Source of the DNA: JANLYQ01 sp031365725
Lineage (GTDB): Bacteria > Actinomycetota > Actinomycetes > JACCUZ01
Length of the DNA stretch: 64,000 bases
NCBI GenBank assembly: GCA_031365725.1
Contig: JANLYQ010000117.1
Span: 1-64,000, forward strand
Reading direction: 5' to 3'
The notes beneath the pieces are model-generated. The model did not search any database and was not told the origin of the DNA. It saw nothing but the letters and a program-made list of their open reading frames with translations. Position numbers and translations under genes: made by a program. Of the stretch, positions 1-8,945 are shown in pieces (the first letter of the stretch is position 1; each line of letters begins with the position of its first letter).

Positions 1-1
1 G

Positions 2-499
2 AACGTCATCCGCGGCCCTGGCAGCGAGCAGATGGGTCTGCGCGACTGGCAGCGCGGCGACGGACAACGCCAGGTGCACTGGAGAGCCACCGCGAGGCAT
101 GGCCGGCTCGTCGTGGTCGAACACGGCCAGGCGACCCGCGAGATGTTGCGTGTGCTGATGGTGGGACCCTCCGGCAGTGACGCCTTCGAGGCCTCTCTGG
201 CGGCGGCCGCGGCGGCGTGCGACGACGCGCTGAGGAGCGGCACGCCACTGGTCGTCGCGGCGTTGACTCCGCAGGGCTTGCAGGCCGGACCAACCGGGTC
301 CCGCACCGAGCTGCTCGACTGGTGGGCTGGGGTCACCACGGTCCTGCGGCCCGATGACGACAACCTGAAAGCACTGCCGGACGTGCTCGGCGGGGGCACC
401 GTCGTCGTGGCCGGCCCGGAGGTTCAGGCATTGCTGTCGACGCTCGGTCGCAGCGACCTGGTGCCGATGACCGCGGTGCAGCCGGAAGGCGCTCGATGA
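2..499 (+). CDS. DUF58 domain protein, C-terminal part
   Basis: The gene is cut by the window edge, and the reading frame is already open at base 2. The visible 165 residues hold the end of the DUF58 signature: a PGSEQMGLRDWQRGDGQRQVHWRATARHGRL-type stretch whose Arg-Asp-W and IHWRAxAR-like elements are typical of the family. DUF58 proteins usually sit between a MoxR AAA ATPase and a transglutaminase-like membrane protein. The next gene fits that arrangement: its ATG overlaps this stop codon (ATGA), so the two are probably translationally coupled. The MoxR partner would lie upstream of the window. The exact biochemical role of DUF58 proteins is not known. Confidence 0.85.
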   Translation, partial: NVIRGPGSEQMGLRDWQRGDGQRQVHWRATARHGRLVVVEHGQATREMLRVLMVGPSGSDAFEASLAAAAAACDDALRSGTPLVVAALTPQGLQAGPTGSRTELLDWWAGVTTVLRPDDDNLKALPDVLGGGTVVVAGPEVQALLSTLGRSDLVPMTAVQPEGAR

Positions 500-2553
500 C
501 CGACCTGATGCGGTTGCGCATCGCCACCACCGTCGCTGCCGCCGCCGGCACCCTGACGCTGGGCCTGCAAGGTCAGCTGCCGGTGTGGGCTGCCGTGCTC
601 GGCGTGCTCGCTGAGGCTGCCGCTGCGTGGCTGCCGGTGCAGTTCGCCAGTCCCCGCGCCACGGGGATACGCCGGGCAGTCGCGCGCACCATGCTGCTGA
701 CCGTCGGACTGCTCGGTGCTCTCGCGCTGCTCGTCGTACGTCTGCAGGCTGGGCTCTCCGACACCAGCAACATCGCTGCGCAGGTCGGATCGACGATCGC
801 GTTGCCCCTGGTCGGAGTGCTGCTCGCGCAGATCGCGTCCGGCGACTCGGTGCGCGAGCTTCGGGTGGTGCTGGTCGCCGCGTTGTTGTGCGGGCTGCTC
901 TCGTTGGGTACGGCCCCTCCGGGCGGCGCGCATGACTTGGTGTCGGCCTTCGGCATGTGTTTGCTGGTGGGGTGGGTGGCCGCAGCCACCGGGCTATGGC
1001 TGCTGCCGCGATGCGGGCTGCAGGAACAGGTCGGTCCGCACGCGCTGCTGCCGGGGCGCAGCCGCGGTGGCCTGCACCAGCTCGTGGCCATCGTCGTCGG
1101 CGGCGTCCTCGTCGGTGTCGCGGCGCTGACCTATCTCCCGCACCCGTCCGGTTGGCACCCGGACGGCACCGGCACCGGCTCGGGTGCGACCGGGCCGTCG
1201 AGCCCACTGGAGTCCCAAGGCTCTGGCGCCGGGGCTGCTCCGCGCGGCCCGGACAACTACCTGTCGCCCCAGCTCGACCTCAGCTCGCGCGGCGACCTGT
1301 CCGCGCAGGAGCTGGTCAGCGTGCCCGCGGACAGCCCGGACCTCTGGGCGGGCAGCACGCTGACGGCCTACACCGGGCGCTACTGGCAGTCGGGCGTCAG
1401 CGGCCCGTTGGGGTTCGTGCTGCCGGTCGACGGAGCTGGGGACTACGACCTGCGCCGCGGTGCCCGCACCGGTGACGCCCCGCCCGCAGCGGACAGAGCC
1501 GACTCCGTGACCCTGCTCGACCCCCTCTCGGCGCTGCCGCTCATCGCCCCGGGCATGCCGGTGTCGGCTCGGCTGGACGGCAAGCTGATGCGCTTCATCG
1601 GCACGACCCTGCTGCCCCGGTTCAACCCCGGTGCGTCGTCGTACGTCGTGCGCAGCAACACCGGCCTCGTCGACCTCGTCACCGACGCCGACACGTCGCT
1701 GCCGGACTCTTTGCCGCAACGGGTCCGCGACCTTGCCGTCCGTCTGACCAGCAATGCGCCGACACCGGAGGCGAAGTCCGCCGCCATCGAGAGCTACCTG
1801 CGCGCACACGAGCGCTATCGCCTCGACTCCCCCGTGCCGGGCGAGGGCAAGGACGCTGTCGACGACTTCCTGTTCGTCTCCCACCTCGGGTTCTGCGAGC
1901 ACTTCGCATCCGCGGAGGCGGTGCTGCTGCGCGCCGTCGGGGTGCCGGCCCGGGTGGTCACCGGCTTCACCTCGGGACGCGATGCCGGCGACCGGCGCAT
2001 CTTCCGCGGCAGCGATGCCCATGCCTGGGTCGCTGTCGGTGTCGGCGACGGGCGCTGGGTGTGGGCCGACCCCACGGCCGGGGCCACCCTCGCCCCCGAC
2101 CTGCCCTCGCTCGCCGACCGTCTCCGTTCCGCCCTACGTCGGTCAGCAGCAGTGCTCGTCGCCGGCCTCGCGGTGCTGGTCGGCCTGGTGCTGATGCTGG
2201 TCGTCCTGCACCGGACGAGACCAGGACGCGAGCGGCGGCGGCGAATCGCCCGCGCCACACCTGCCGAGCGCTTGCTTCTGACCTTCGCCGAGCTGGACAA
2301 GGCCCTGCCGAAGGTCCGACTGCCCCGGTCTCCCGGTCAGTCGTTGCACGAACTGTCCGCCGCGGTGCAGACCCGCTGGCCCGGCGGCCTGACGGATACG
2401 GCAGCCACCGCCGAGGCGTTCGCCGCTGTGGAGCGCGCGCTGTACGACGACCGGCCAGTCAGCGACGACGAGGCCTGCCGCGCCGCCGCCACCTTGGCAG
2501 CGCTCACGACTCTTGCCCAGGAGACCCCCACACCTAGGGGCTTTCGGCCCTAG
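496..2553 (+). CDS. TgpA-like transmembrane transglutaminase-domain protein
   Basis: The 685-residue protein starts with about six hydrophobic segments in residues 1-215. A long extracytoplasmic region follows, containing a transglutaminase/protease-like core. The catalytic triad is visible as Cys467 (GFCEHFA), His509 (SDAHAW) and Asp525 (WADPT). One more membrane segment lies near residue 550, followed by a basic cytoplasmic tail with a DUF4129-like region. The start is the ATG that overlaps the DUF58 stop codon. TgpA-type proteins are thought to act on extracytoplasmic proteins or peptides, but the substrate is unknown. With DUF58 it forms the usual MoxR-DUF58-TgpA operon. Confidence 0.9.
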   Translation: MTDLMRLRIATTVAAAAGTLTLGLQGQLPVWAAVLGVLAEAAAAWLPVQFASPRATGIRRAVARTMLLTVGLLGALALLVVRLQAGLSDTSNIAAQVGSTIALPLVGVLLAQIASGDSVRELRVVLVAALLCGLLSLGTAPPGGAHDLVSAFGMCLLVGWVAAATGLWLLPRCGLQEQVGPHALLPGRSRGGLHQLVAIVVGGVLVGVAALTYLPHPSGWHPDGTGTGSGATGPSSPLESQGSGAGAAPRGPDNYLSPQLDLSSRGDLSAQELVSVPADSPDLWAGSTLTAYTGRYWQSGVSGPLGFVLPVDGAGDYDLRRGARTGDAPPAADRADSVTLLDPLSALPLIAPGMPVSARLDGKLMRFIGTTLLPRFNPGASSYVVRSNTGLVDLVTDADTSLPDSLPQRVRDLAVRLTSNAPTPEAKSAAIESYLRAHERYRLDSPVPGEGKDAVDDFLFVSHLGFCEHFASAEAVLLRAVGVPARVVTGFTSGRDAGDRRIFRGSDAHAWVAVGVGDGRWVWADPTAGATLAPDLPSLADRLRSALRRSAAVLVAGLAVLVGLVLMLVVLHRTRPGRERRRRIARATPAERLLLTFAELDKALPKVRLPRSPGQSLHELSAAVQTRWPGGLTDTAATAEAFAAVERALYDDRPVSDDEACRAAATLAALTTLAQETPTPRGFRP

Positions 2554-2619
2554 TCGGTGTCGACCGGCTGGGCGGACGGTGTCTGCGAGGTACCCATCCC
2601 CTGCTCCGAGGAGACCGGC

Positions 2620-2784
2620 ATGACGTCCATGACCGTGAGCGCCCTGAACCTGGATGGGCACGGGCACTACGTCCATCTGGTGGGCCCGATCCAGATCTCG
2701 CTGGGCAACCTGATCGTGATCATCGTGATGCTCATCGTCTTCGGCCTCGCAGTCCTGCTGCCCTTCCCCCGGGACCGGCGATGA
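2620..2784 (+). CDS. small single-pass membrane protein
   Basis: A 54-residue protein with one clear hydrophobic helix (around residues 26-47, LGNLIVIIVMLIVFGLAVLL) and a short basic end. A GTG at 2557 in the same frame would give 75 residues. The ATG at 2620 is preferred because GAGGAG (2607-2612) lies at proper spacing before it. The stop overlaps the ATG of the cytochrome b gene (ATGA), which points to a joint complex or shared assembly. I do not recognise the family; it could be a small accessory subunit of the cytochrome. Confidence 0.75.
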   Translation: MTSMTVSALNLDGHGHYVHLVGPIQISLGNLIVIIVMLIVFGLAVLLPFPRDRR

Positions 2785-4439
2785 CCACGACCGCACCCGA
2801 CCCGACCACCGAGTCGGGATCGGACCCCGGCAACGGACGCGGACCGGGCCACCGCGACAGCGGCACCGACGCGATGTGGACCTCGCGACTGAGGCACCGC
2901 ATCTTCGACCAGCTGCCGCCCGACACCCTGCTTCCGGACGAGCAGCCCGCGTACGTCGCCAGCTGGATCTACGTCTTCGGGGTGCTCACCCTCGCCGCGT
3001 TGGGCGTCATCACCGTCTCCGGGCTGTGGCTGGCCTTCGAGGGGCCGCAGTGGTGGCACGGGTCGAGCGTCGGCCACTGGGTCAACAGCCTGCACTTCTG
3101 GTCGGTGCAGATCTTCTTCTTCGTGATGATCATCCACCTGTGGGGGAAGTTCTGGATGGCCGCATGGCGGGGCCGCCGGGCCATGACGTGGATCACCGGT
3201 GCGATCGCCTTCTTCGCCTCGATCGGCACCGCCTTCAGCGGCTACCTGGTGCAGACCAACTTCGACTCGCAGTGGATTGCGGCCGAGGCCAAGGACGGCA
3301 TCAACTCGGTCGGCATCGGCGCCTGGTTCAACGTCCTCAACGTCGGACAGGCCCTGCTGATCCACGTGGCGCTCCTGCCCCTGGTGCTGGTTCTACTCAT
3401 CGTGTGGCACGTGCTGCTGGTCCGTCGGCACGGAGTCGTCCCGCCGATCGACCACGTCGCCGACGTCTCCCCCGACTCCGGACCGACTGAGGACCCCGAG
3501 CTCGTGCCGTGGCGTGGGGCGAAACGGCGCTACGACATCGTCAAGGAGTTCGCCGTTGCGTTCGTCGCGGTGGCCGTGCTCACCGTCGCCCTTGCCTCGC
3601 TGCTGAGCTCGCCGGACGAGAAGGCAATCACGTTGCAGAAGTGGGCGACCGCTGCACCGGCTGACTTCGTCGCCACTGCCGCGAGCGAGCTGGACGGCAG
3701 CAGCGGCACTGCCAGCTATGGCGCGCCCTACGTCAACCTGCCCGACGCCGGTCAAAGCATCGGACCCCTGCACCTGCAGCGCTGGGCCGGTGTGCGGGTG
3801 CCGGTCGACGCCGCCAAGACCTTTGTCCTGGATCCGTTGCGGACCTCGGCGAGCACCGACCCTGCTCTCAAGGCAGCTCTGGGTCAGTGGGACGGCGCCG
3901 CGGCGGCGCAGCAGCAGGCGTGGGCCACGGCTTGGACCGAGGCCCTGGGCAAGGCGCCGGACGGGGATCCGGCCAAGGCCGTGGCCACCGGTGCAGGTCC
4001 GGTGCCCGCACTCACCTCAGCCCTGCTGGTGCGAGCCCGCAGCGGCGCACTCGACGGCCCGGTGGGCTTGGGCAGCGGCTTCTTCCAGACCAACTACACC
4101 GCCTCCGTGCTCTTCCTCGCGGATGGTACCTACCTCGAGGACCAGGCAGTGGCCCAGAACCTGGGCGGCAACCAGTCCGGGATGATGAACGAGACGGGCG
4201 CCTATCCCGGTCAAGAATGGCTCTGGCTCTACACCTTCTGGTACCAGGTCAAGCCGTTCAGCGACGAGACCAACTCGTGGGGCGCCAACGCCGACGCGAT
4301 CATCTTCGCCATCATGGGGCTGCTCAGCCTGGGCTTGATGCTGCTGCCCTACATCCCCGGCCTGCGGTCGATCCCGCGGTGGATCCCGGTCCACCGTTAC
4401 ATCTGGCGGCAGTGGTACGCGGAGCACCGCGGGACCTGA
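2781..4439 (+). CDS. cytochrome b (N-terminal domain) membrane protein
   Basis: The 552-residue protein has the four-helix cytochrome b/b6 N-terminal fold. Two His pairs suited to bis-heme b ligation are visible: HFW...HLW (13 residues between) in the second helix and IHV...WHV (14 residues between) in the fourth. A large extracytoplasmic domain (about residues 280-490) and a final membrane helix follow, then a basic C-terminus. No Rieske protein, cytochrome c1/c or subunit IV gene lies next to it, so this is not a normal bc1 operon. Its only partner is the small membrane protein just upstream. It probably carries electrons across or within the membrane in a stand-alone complex; donor and acceptor are unknown. 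Confidence 0.85.
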   Translation: MTTTAPDPTTESGSDPGNGRGPGHRDSGTDAMWTSRLRHRIFDQLPPDTLLPDEQPAYVASWIYVFGVLTLAALGVITVSGLWLAFEGPQWWHGSSVGHWVNSLHFWSVQIFFFVMIIHLWGKFWMAAWRGRRAMTWITGAIAFFASIGTAFSGYLVQTNFDSQWIAAEAKDGINSVGIGAWFNVLNVGQALLIHVALLPLVLVLLIVWHVLLVRRHGVVPPIDHVADVSPDSGPTEDPELVPWRGAKRRYDIVKEFAVAFVAVAVLTVALASLLSSPDEKAITLQKWATAAPADFVATAASELDGSSGTASYGAPYVNLPDAGQSIGPLHLQRWAGVRVPVDAAKTFVLDPLRTSASTDPALKAALGQWDGAAAAQQQAWATAWTEALGKAPDGDPAKAVATGAGPVPALTSALLVRARSGALDGPVGLGSGFFQTNYTASVLFLADGTYLEDQAVAQNLGGNQSGMMNETGAYPGQEWLWLYTFWYQVKPFSDETNSWGANADAIIFAIMGLLSLGLMLLPYIPGLRSIPRWIPVHRYIWRQWYAEHRGT

Positions 4440-4484
4440 CCACTCCGTCGACTCAGCTGCCACCCGACGCGCGCACTGCGTGGG

Positions 4485-4747
4485 TCAGTCAGCGAGGTCG
4501 TCCTGGATCCAGGCCTAGACGTCCGCGGTGGGGTCCGGGGCGGTGCCGCCGCGGGTCGTGTTCACGATGTACAGGCTGCTGTCGGGGTTGAGGCCGGTCT
4601 TTTCGCCGTACGCGACGAGTGACGGGTTCTGCGTCGCGGCGGCGTTCTCGATGATGCTGTTGATGACGTTGGTGAGCGCGCGTGACTTGACGAGGTGCCC
4701 GATGCTCGCGTCGTGCGACCAGATGTCATCGCACCAGTGACATCCCT
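4485..4747 (-). pseudogene. remnant of an unrecognised gene, with a nonsense codon
   Basis: This stretch reads on the minus strand as a protein-like sequence of about 76 residues from near 4743, ...LVKSRALTNVINSIIENAAATQNP... and ...SSLYIVNTTRGGTAPDPTADV. A TAG at 4515-4517 interrupts it, then the frame continues AWIQDDLAD to a TGA at 4485-4487. One C-to-T change (CAG to TAG, Gln) would restore an uninterrupted end. No start codon or ribosome binding site is present and the 5' end is missing, so it is best read as the decayed 3' end of a gene. I do not recognise the family. It lies between the convergent cytochrome b and efeB genes. Confidence 0.5.
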
Positions 4748-4917
4748 ATCGACTCAGCCCCGCGCCCTCCTGGCGGATGGCCGCACCGCGACCCGTGACT
4801 GCCCCAGTGATCACTCGACCACGCTAGAACACCTCACGCGGATCCCTGCGGGAAACGGAGTCAACGGAGAATCACGAACGCGGTGTGACCTTCGGCGTCC
4901 GAGAACAGAGCACCGGC

Positions 4918-6156
4918 TCAGGTAAGCAACGTCTCGCCCCACCAGCCGTCCGAGCCCACCCCGGGCAGCACCGCCCACACCGACGAGCCGGTGTGCCGCA
5001 GGTACGTCGCCATCGCGTCACTCCGGGCCAGCTCGGTCTGGATCGGGACGAAAGCGGTCCGCGGATCTCTCTGGTAGGCCAGGAAGAACAAGCCGGCGTC
5101 CAGCCGCCCCAGCTCGTCGGCCCCGTCGACAAAGCTGAAGCCCCGACGCAGCAGCCGAGCACCGCGGTGCCGCGACGGGTGCGCGAGCCGGACGTGCGAC
5201 TCTGGCGGCAGATCCTCGAGGTGGACGTCGTCGTGCTCGCGGGCCGCGCCGAGCGGAGCCCCGACGTCCTTGGTACGGCCGACCGCCGCCTGCTGGTCGG
5301 CGAGCGATGTGCGGTCCCACGTCTCCAGCGTCATCCGGATCCGCCGAGCCACCAGGTAGCTGCCGCCGGCCATCCATCCACACCCGTCGGACCGGTGCGC
5401 CCAGACGTGCTCGGTCAGCGCAGCGTCGTCGTCGCCGACGATGTTCAAGGTGCCGTCCTTGAAGCCGAACAGGTTCCGCGGTGTCGGCGAGGGGCGGTGA
5501 GTGGTCGACGTCGCGGCGTACCCGAGCTGCGCCCATCGGATCGCGGCTCGCCCCATCGCGACTCGGGTCAGACTGCGCACGGCGTGCACAGCGACCTGCG
5601 GATCGTCCGCGCACACCTGGAGAGCGAGGTCCCCGCCGCAACGGGCCGCCTCGAGGGCGTCGCCGGGAAAGGACGGAAGGTCAGCAAGCGCCGGCGGTCG
5701 CATCCCGGCCAAGCCGAGCCGGTCGTCGAACAGTCGCGGCCCGAGGCCGACGGTCACCGTCAGACGGGACGCACCCAGGTCGACAGCCTCGCCGGTGTCC
5801 GGCGGCGGAGCGAGCGAACCGAGCGATCCCCGACCGAGGGGACGACCCGCCGTCAGGCACCGCGCCGCTACGGTCCAGTCCTTCAGCAGGCCGACCATCG
5901 TGGTCCGGTTGGCAACCGTCAGGTCGAACGCCGCGAAGTGCAGGTGTCGCTGCAGCGGCGTCGTGATGCCCTGCTGGTGCGTGCCGTGGAACTGCACCCG
6001 TCGAGCGCCGTCGGGAGGAGCTGCTGGTTCATCGCGCGGCGCGATCGAGGCGCCTCCGTCGATGTACCGTCCCCCCGCGGCACCGAGTGCTCCGAGGGCA
6101 CCGCAGGCACCTGCCCCCGCGACGAGCCTTCGCCGGCTGATCCGATCAGTCGTCAC
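4918..6156 (-). CDS. efeB: Dyp-type heme peroxidase EfeB, Tat-exported
   Basis: A 412-residue deferrochelatase/peroxidase of the DyP family. It begins with a twin-arginine signal (SRRRLVA followed by a Gly/Ala-rich hydrophobic run), so the folded heme protein should be exported. The DyP hallmark GXXDG is present as GFKDG with Asp234, and a Arg/His-rich segment near the C-terminus (HVRLAHPSRHRG) carries the likely proximal histidine. The GTG at 6156 is taken as the start because the Tat motif follows at once and efeO stops 4 bp upstream. EfeB acts with EfeO in iron supply, oxidising ferrous iron or releasing iron from heme. Confidence 0.9.
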   Translation of the reverse strand: MTTDRISRRRLVAGAGACGALGALGAAGGRYIDGGASIAPRDEPAAPPDGARRVQFHGTHQQGITTPLQRHLHFAAFDLTVANRTTMVGLLKDWTVAARCLTAGRPLGRGSLGSLAPPPDTGEAVDLGASRLTVTVGLGPRLFDDRLGLAGMRPPALADLPSFPGDALEAARCGGDLALQVCADDPQVAVHAVRSLTRVAMGRAAIRWAQLGYAATSTTHRPSPTPRNLFGFKDGTLNIVGDDDAALTEHVWAHRSDGCGWMAGGSYLVARRIRMTLETWDRTSLADQQAAVGRTKDVGAPLGAAREHDDVHLEDLPPESHVRLAHPSRHRGARLLRRGFSFVDGADELGRLDAGLFFLAYQRDPRTAFVPIQTELARSDAMATYLRHTGSSVWAVLPGVGSDGWWGETLLT

Positions 6157-6160
6157 GCCG

Positions 6161-7219
6161 TCACCGCGTGACCGCAGCAGGAAGGTAGGAGAACGGCTCG
6201 GCCAGGCCGTCGACGGCCCGAGCCAGGGCGAGCCGTCGCCCAAGGGGGACGTCGCCGAAGCGGACTGCCGGGCCGAGCGCCCGCAGCGCCGCGAGCGCTC
6301 GCCGAGCGACGAAGAAGGCGCCGTCCAGTCGGGCGAGCAGGACACCGTCGGACACGAGCGGGCGCACGGCGACGTACGCCGACCGAGCACCGGCGATGCT
6401 CGCGGCGGCGTCGACCAGGTCCAGGTGCGAGAAGTGCTCCTCCTGCCCCGTCACCTGGTCCGTGGCCACCACGTCCAGCAGAGCCATGGCGGCCCCGGTC
6501 AGGGTCGCGACGGGCTCCGGGCTTGCCGCGGCTCGACCCTGCACGGCATGCAGCTCGGCGGCCAGCCGGTCGGCGGCAGGAGCCGCTCGGGAGCGGTAGT
6601 GGTGCACCCAGAGGGCTCGTTCCAGCACGTGCCAGGCGGCCAAGTCCTCATGCGGCTCGTGCCTCGCGGCCGTGTCGTCGGCCCGTACCTGCCCCCATGC
6701 GCGCCGGGCACGTGCGTAAAGCGCGCGTGCTGCGGCCACGTCACCCGCTCGCGCCGCCGAGGCGAGACGTTCGGCAAGGCGCACCAGGTGGTCCTCTTCG
6801 CGCCGCACCTGTCGGACATAGGCCTCGACCGACGGTGCCGCAACGCCGCTCACGACCGGCCGGATGCAACCTCCGAGCTCGATCTCCCGACCGCGATCGC
6901 GCACGCCGATACCGCGGTAGTACGCGCGCAGCTTGTTGACCATCAGACGCACCGGGAGGGCCGCAGCCGACGACGCCGCTGCGTTCCGGGCCATGACGGC
7001 GTACGTCTGGTAAGCCCCCCGGTAGAGAGGTCCGGAGTCGCCGGAGCAGGCCCCGGCGGCAGGTTCACCCGCGACGCTCGACGGGCTCGCGTCCCATGAC
7101 GGCGCCGCGCTTGCTGACATCGGTGGTGCAGCCGGTGTCACCGGAGCGAGCAGCCCGAGCCCGAGCATCAGGCACGAGACCGCCGGCGCCCGGCGGCTGC
7201 CGCTCCCGATCTGAGCCAT
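6161..7219 (-). CDS. efeO: EfeO-type periplasmic/secreted iron-binding protein
   Basis: A 352-residue protein with an N-terminal signal peptide (MAQIGSGSRRAPAVS, then a hydrophobic core and an Ala-rich cleavage zone). A helical imelysin/peptidase-M75-like EfeO domain follows, with a HEPHEDLAAWHVLERALW segment that fits the metal-binding HxxE region. The start is the ATG at 7219, with GGAGG and GAGGAG upstream, rather than longer in-frame starts. It directly precedes efeB. The usual permease EfeU is absent from both sides, so iron must enter through a transporter encoded elsewhere, or the pair serves another extracellular iron/heme function. Confidence 0.85.
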   Translation of the reverse strand: MAQIGSGSRRAPAVSCLMLGLGLLAPVTPAAPPMSASAAPSWDASPSSVAGEPAAGACSGDSGPLYRGAYQTYAVMARNAAASSAAALPVRLMVNKLRAYYRGIGVRDRGREIELGGCIRPVVSGVAAPSVEAYVRQVRREEDHLVRLAERLASAARAGDVAAARALYARARRAWGQVRADDTAARHEPHEDLAAWHVLERALWVHHYRSRAAPAADRLAAELHAVQGRAAASPEPVATLTGAAMALLDVVATDQVTGQEEHFSHLDLVDAAASIAGARSAYVAVRPLVSDGVLLARLDGAFFVARRALAALRALGPAVRFGDVPLGRRLALARAVDGLAEPFSYLPAAVTR

Positions 7220-7682
7220 GCTCCTCACCACCTCCCGCCCCGCGCCTGTCAGGACGCCGGGGCACCGGACGGGTTGACCACGGCGACCGGTCGGCGTCCC
7301 GTCGCGGACCCGCGCGACGCCCTCCCGCTCAGCATTGACGGGATGTGGAGCGGTGACCATTCGCGCATGTGCGTATGCCGCCGAGCGGGACCTCAACCAA
7401 CCAGAGCGGACGCCGCGCGGGCGATGTGCTTGACGTGCGAGCGCTCGTGGCACGCGAGGCGCTCGGCACAGGTGTAGACCGTCCGGGACACCGGCTTCCC
7501 TGTACCGGGCGACGTCCTCGGCACCTCTGGCGATACCCCTGGCGTCGGCGCACGCAGCCGCAGCGGCGTCACCCTGAGTTGGTCGAGGACCTGCCCCGCG
7601 GTCATGCTCTGCGCCGTCAGCGGTCGTTCAGCCCTGCCCAGTAGTTGGTCGCCTGCTGGAACACGAGGTAGATAGGTTCTTT
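7220..7682 (-). other. 463-bp stretch with no confident gene
   Basis: Between efeO and the flippase-like gene no strongly supported gene is seen. Reading the minus strand directly after the upstream gene's TGA, 21 protein-like codons (KEPIYLVFQQATNYWAGLNDR) run in the same frame to a TGA at 7617-7619. A weak 70-codon open frame follows. This may be debris of former genes. Confidence 0.4.
7393..7605 (-). CDS. possible small Cys/His-containing protein
   Basis: An open frame of 70 codons starting MTAGQVLDQL and ending HIARAASALVG. It has a Cys-x6-CHxxxHxxxH arrangement (CAERLACHERSHVKH) that could bind a metal. The Shine-Dalgarno support is poor (only AGAG before the ATG), and the middle is rich in Pro/Thr. 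No family is recognised. It could equally be a chance open frame in high-GC DNA. Confidence 0.2.
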   Translation of the reverse strand: MTAGQVLDQLRVTPLRLRAPTPGVSPEVPRTSPGTGKPVSRTVYTCAERLACHERSHVKHIARAASALVG

Positions 7683-8594
7683 TCAGAGCACTTCGGCGCG
7701 GCGGAGCCACCGGGCTGCCGCGAGTCCAACGGGCATCGGTAGCCAGGAGGTGACCGCGCGGAAGATGACCACCGAGGACAGCGCCGAGACGGGTGTGTAG
7801 CCGGCGAGAACGAGTGCGCTGACTAGCCCCGCCTCGGTGACGAGGAAGAACGCCGGCAGTGGTGTCGTGCCGCCGACCGCGGCCATCACCAGGTAGATCG
7901 AAACGAGAACGCCGGCCGGCATGGGCGAAGTAGATTGGCCCCACACCACCACCGACGCGACCAAACCGAGGCTGAGCACGACAGTCGTGGCGGCGCTCGC
8001 TGAAGCTGCGACGAGTAGTCGGCCGGGCTGACGCATAAGAGCCTGTGCGTGCACCAGGGCGGCACGGGTGGCGACCATGACAGCGCCCAATCCCCACCGT
8101 CGCCGACGCATGACGAGCAACAAGGCAACGACCCCGACGACGAGGACTGCGGGATACTGCTGCCCCGTCGTCAGACCCCGAGCGGTCAGCGCGCGCAGCT
8201 CGCTAGCTCCGCCCGACAAGCCAAGCGCCGGCCCCATCGTCGTGACGGCGGCGGTGTAGGCCGCGTCCGTCACGCCGCCGACGACGGCCAGCTCCGCCAA
8301 GGAACTCGAGACGGCGCCAGGGGCTTGACCAGCACGCAGCAGGTAGCGCATGTTGATCGCGAAACCGCCAAGGCCATTCGGGATCAAGCGGTCGGTTGCG
8401 GCCGCCGCAAGCTGCACCAACGTGGTCCGCCCCAGGGAGAGCCGGGGGTCGCTCACTGCCCGGACTGCGATGGCCGCCGACAGGTAGTGCACGGCAACAA
8501 CCAGGGGCAGCAGCAGCCCCACTGTCGCAGCGAGTCCCGCCAGAACCCTGGGGGCCGGCCATGAGGCTGTGCGCACCGACAGTCCATCGCGCAT
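7683..8594 (-). CDS. flippase-like (LPG synthase TM region/UPF0104) membrane protein
   Basis: The 303-residue protein has about eight hydrophobic helices. It shows the pattern of the lysylphosphatidylglycerol synthase transmembrane region (YbhN/AglD-like): a TDRLIPNGLGGFAINMRYLL segment, then TPLPAFFLVTEAGLVSALVLAGY, then FRAVTSWLPMPVGL near the end. Such proteins are thought to move lipid-linked substrates across the membrane. The catalytic domain of MprF is absent. The ATG at 8594 has GGGGAG at good spacing. The C-terminus is somewhat short for the family, and a protein-like in-frame tail follows the stop codon. Confidence 0.8.
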   Translation of the reverse strand: MRDGLSVRTASWPAPRVLAGLAATVGLLLPLVVAVHYLSAAIAVRAVSDPRLSLGRTTLVQLAAAATDRLIPNGLGGFAINMRYLLRAGQAPGAVSSSLAELAVVGGVTDAAYTAAVTTMGPALGLSGGASELRALTARGLTTGQQYPAVLVVGVVALLLVMRRRRWGLGAVMVATRAALVHAQALMRQPGRLLVAASASAATTVVLSLGLVASVVVWGQSTSPMPAGVLVSIYLVMAAVGGTTPLPAFFLVTEAGLVSALVLAGYTPVSALSSVVIFRAVTSWLPMPVGLAAARWLRRAEVL

Positions 8595-8945
8595 CGTCGC
8601 TCCCCTGCCCGTAGAACAGGAGCTGGCTGCTCACTCGCCCGCACCGGCCGAGACTCAATCGGTGGCACTACGCAACTACCTGGTCGAAGACGTCTCCGGC
8701 ACTCGACCGGCGACCGGGAAGCGAGTAGGTCTGGACGCCATCCGAACGCGAGGTTCATCGCCCGACTGCACAGGACCAAAGAAGACATACCAAGGATCGG
8801 GATCGTGATCGATGCGACTCCATCGCTGGCAGAGGTCGTCGACGAAATCCTTCGCCATACGGATCTGGTCCACCTCAGCGGCGGCGCAGCGCAATGGATT
8901 TCACCCCCGAGAACCACAAAACCCCAGGTCAGGGACCCGAGGTTG
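8595..8945 (-). other. gene-poor, lower-GC stretch beside tRNA-Thr
   Basis: No convincing gene. The minus strand carries an open frame of 72 codons (8676-8894) that reads like protein (MAKDFVDDLCQRW..., DPWYVFFGPVQ) but has no good ribosome binding site and no recognised family. The base composition looks visibly less GC-rich than the neighbours, and the stretch ends at a tRNA 3' end, a common integration site. It may be what is left of an integrated element. Confidence 0.35.

Noticed and set aside
7393..8097. A long minus-strand open frame across the flippase-like gene end
   Set aside because: Most of it is a shifted-frame shadow of the membrane protein gene; only its last 70 codons lie outside and are kept as a weak candidate.
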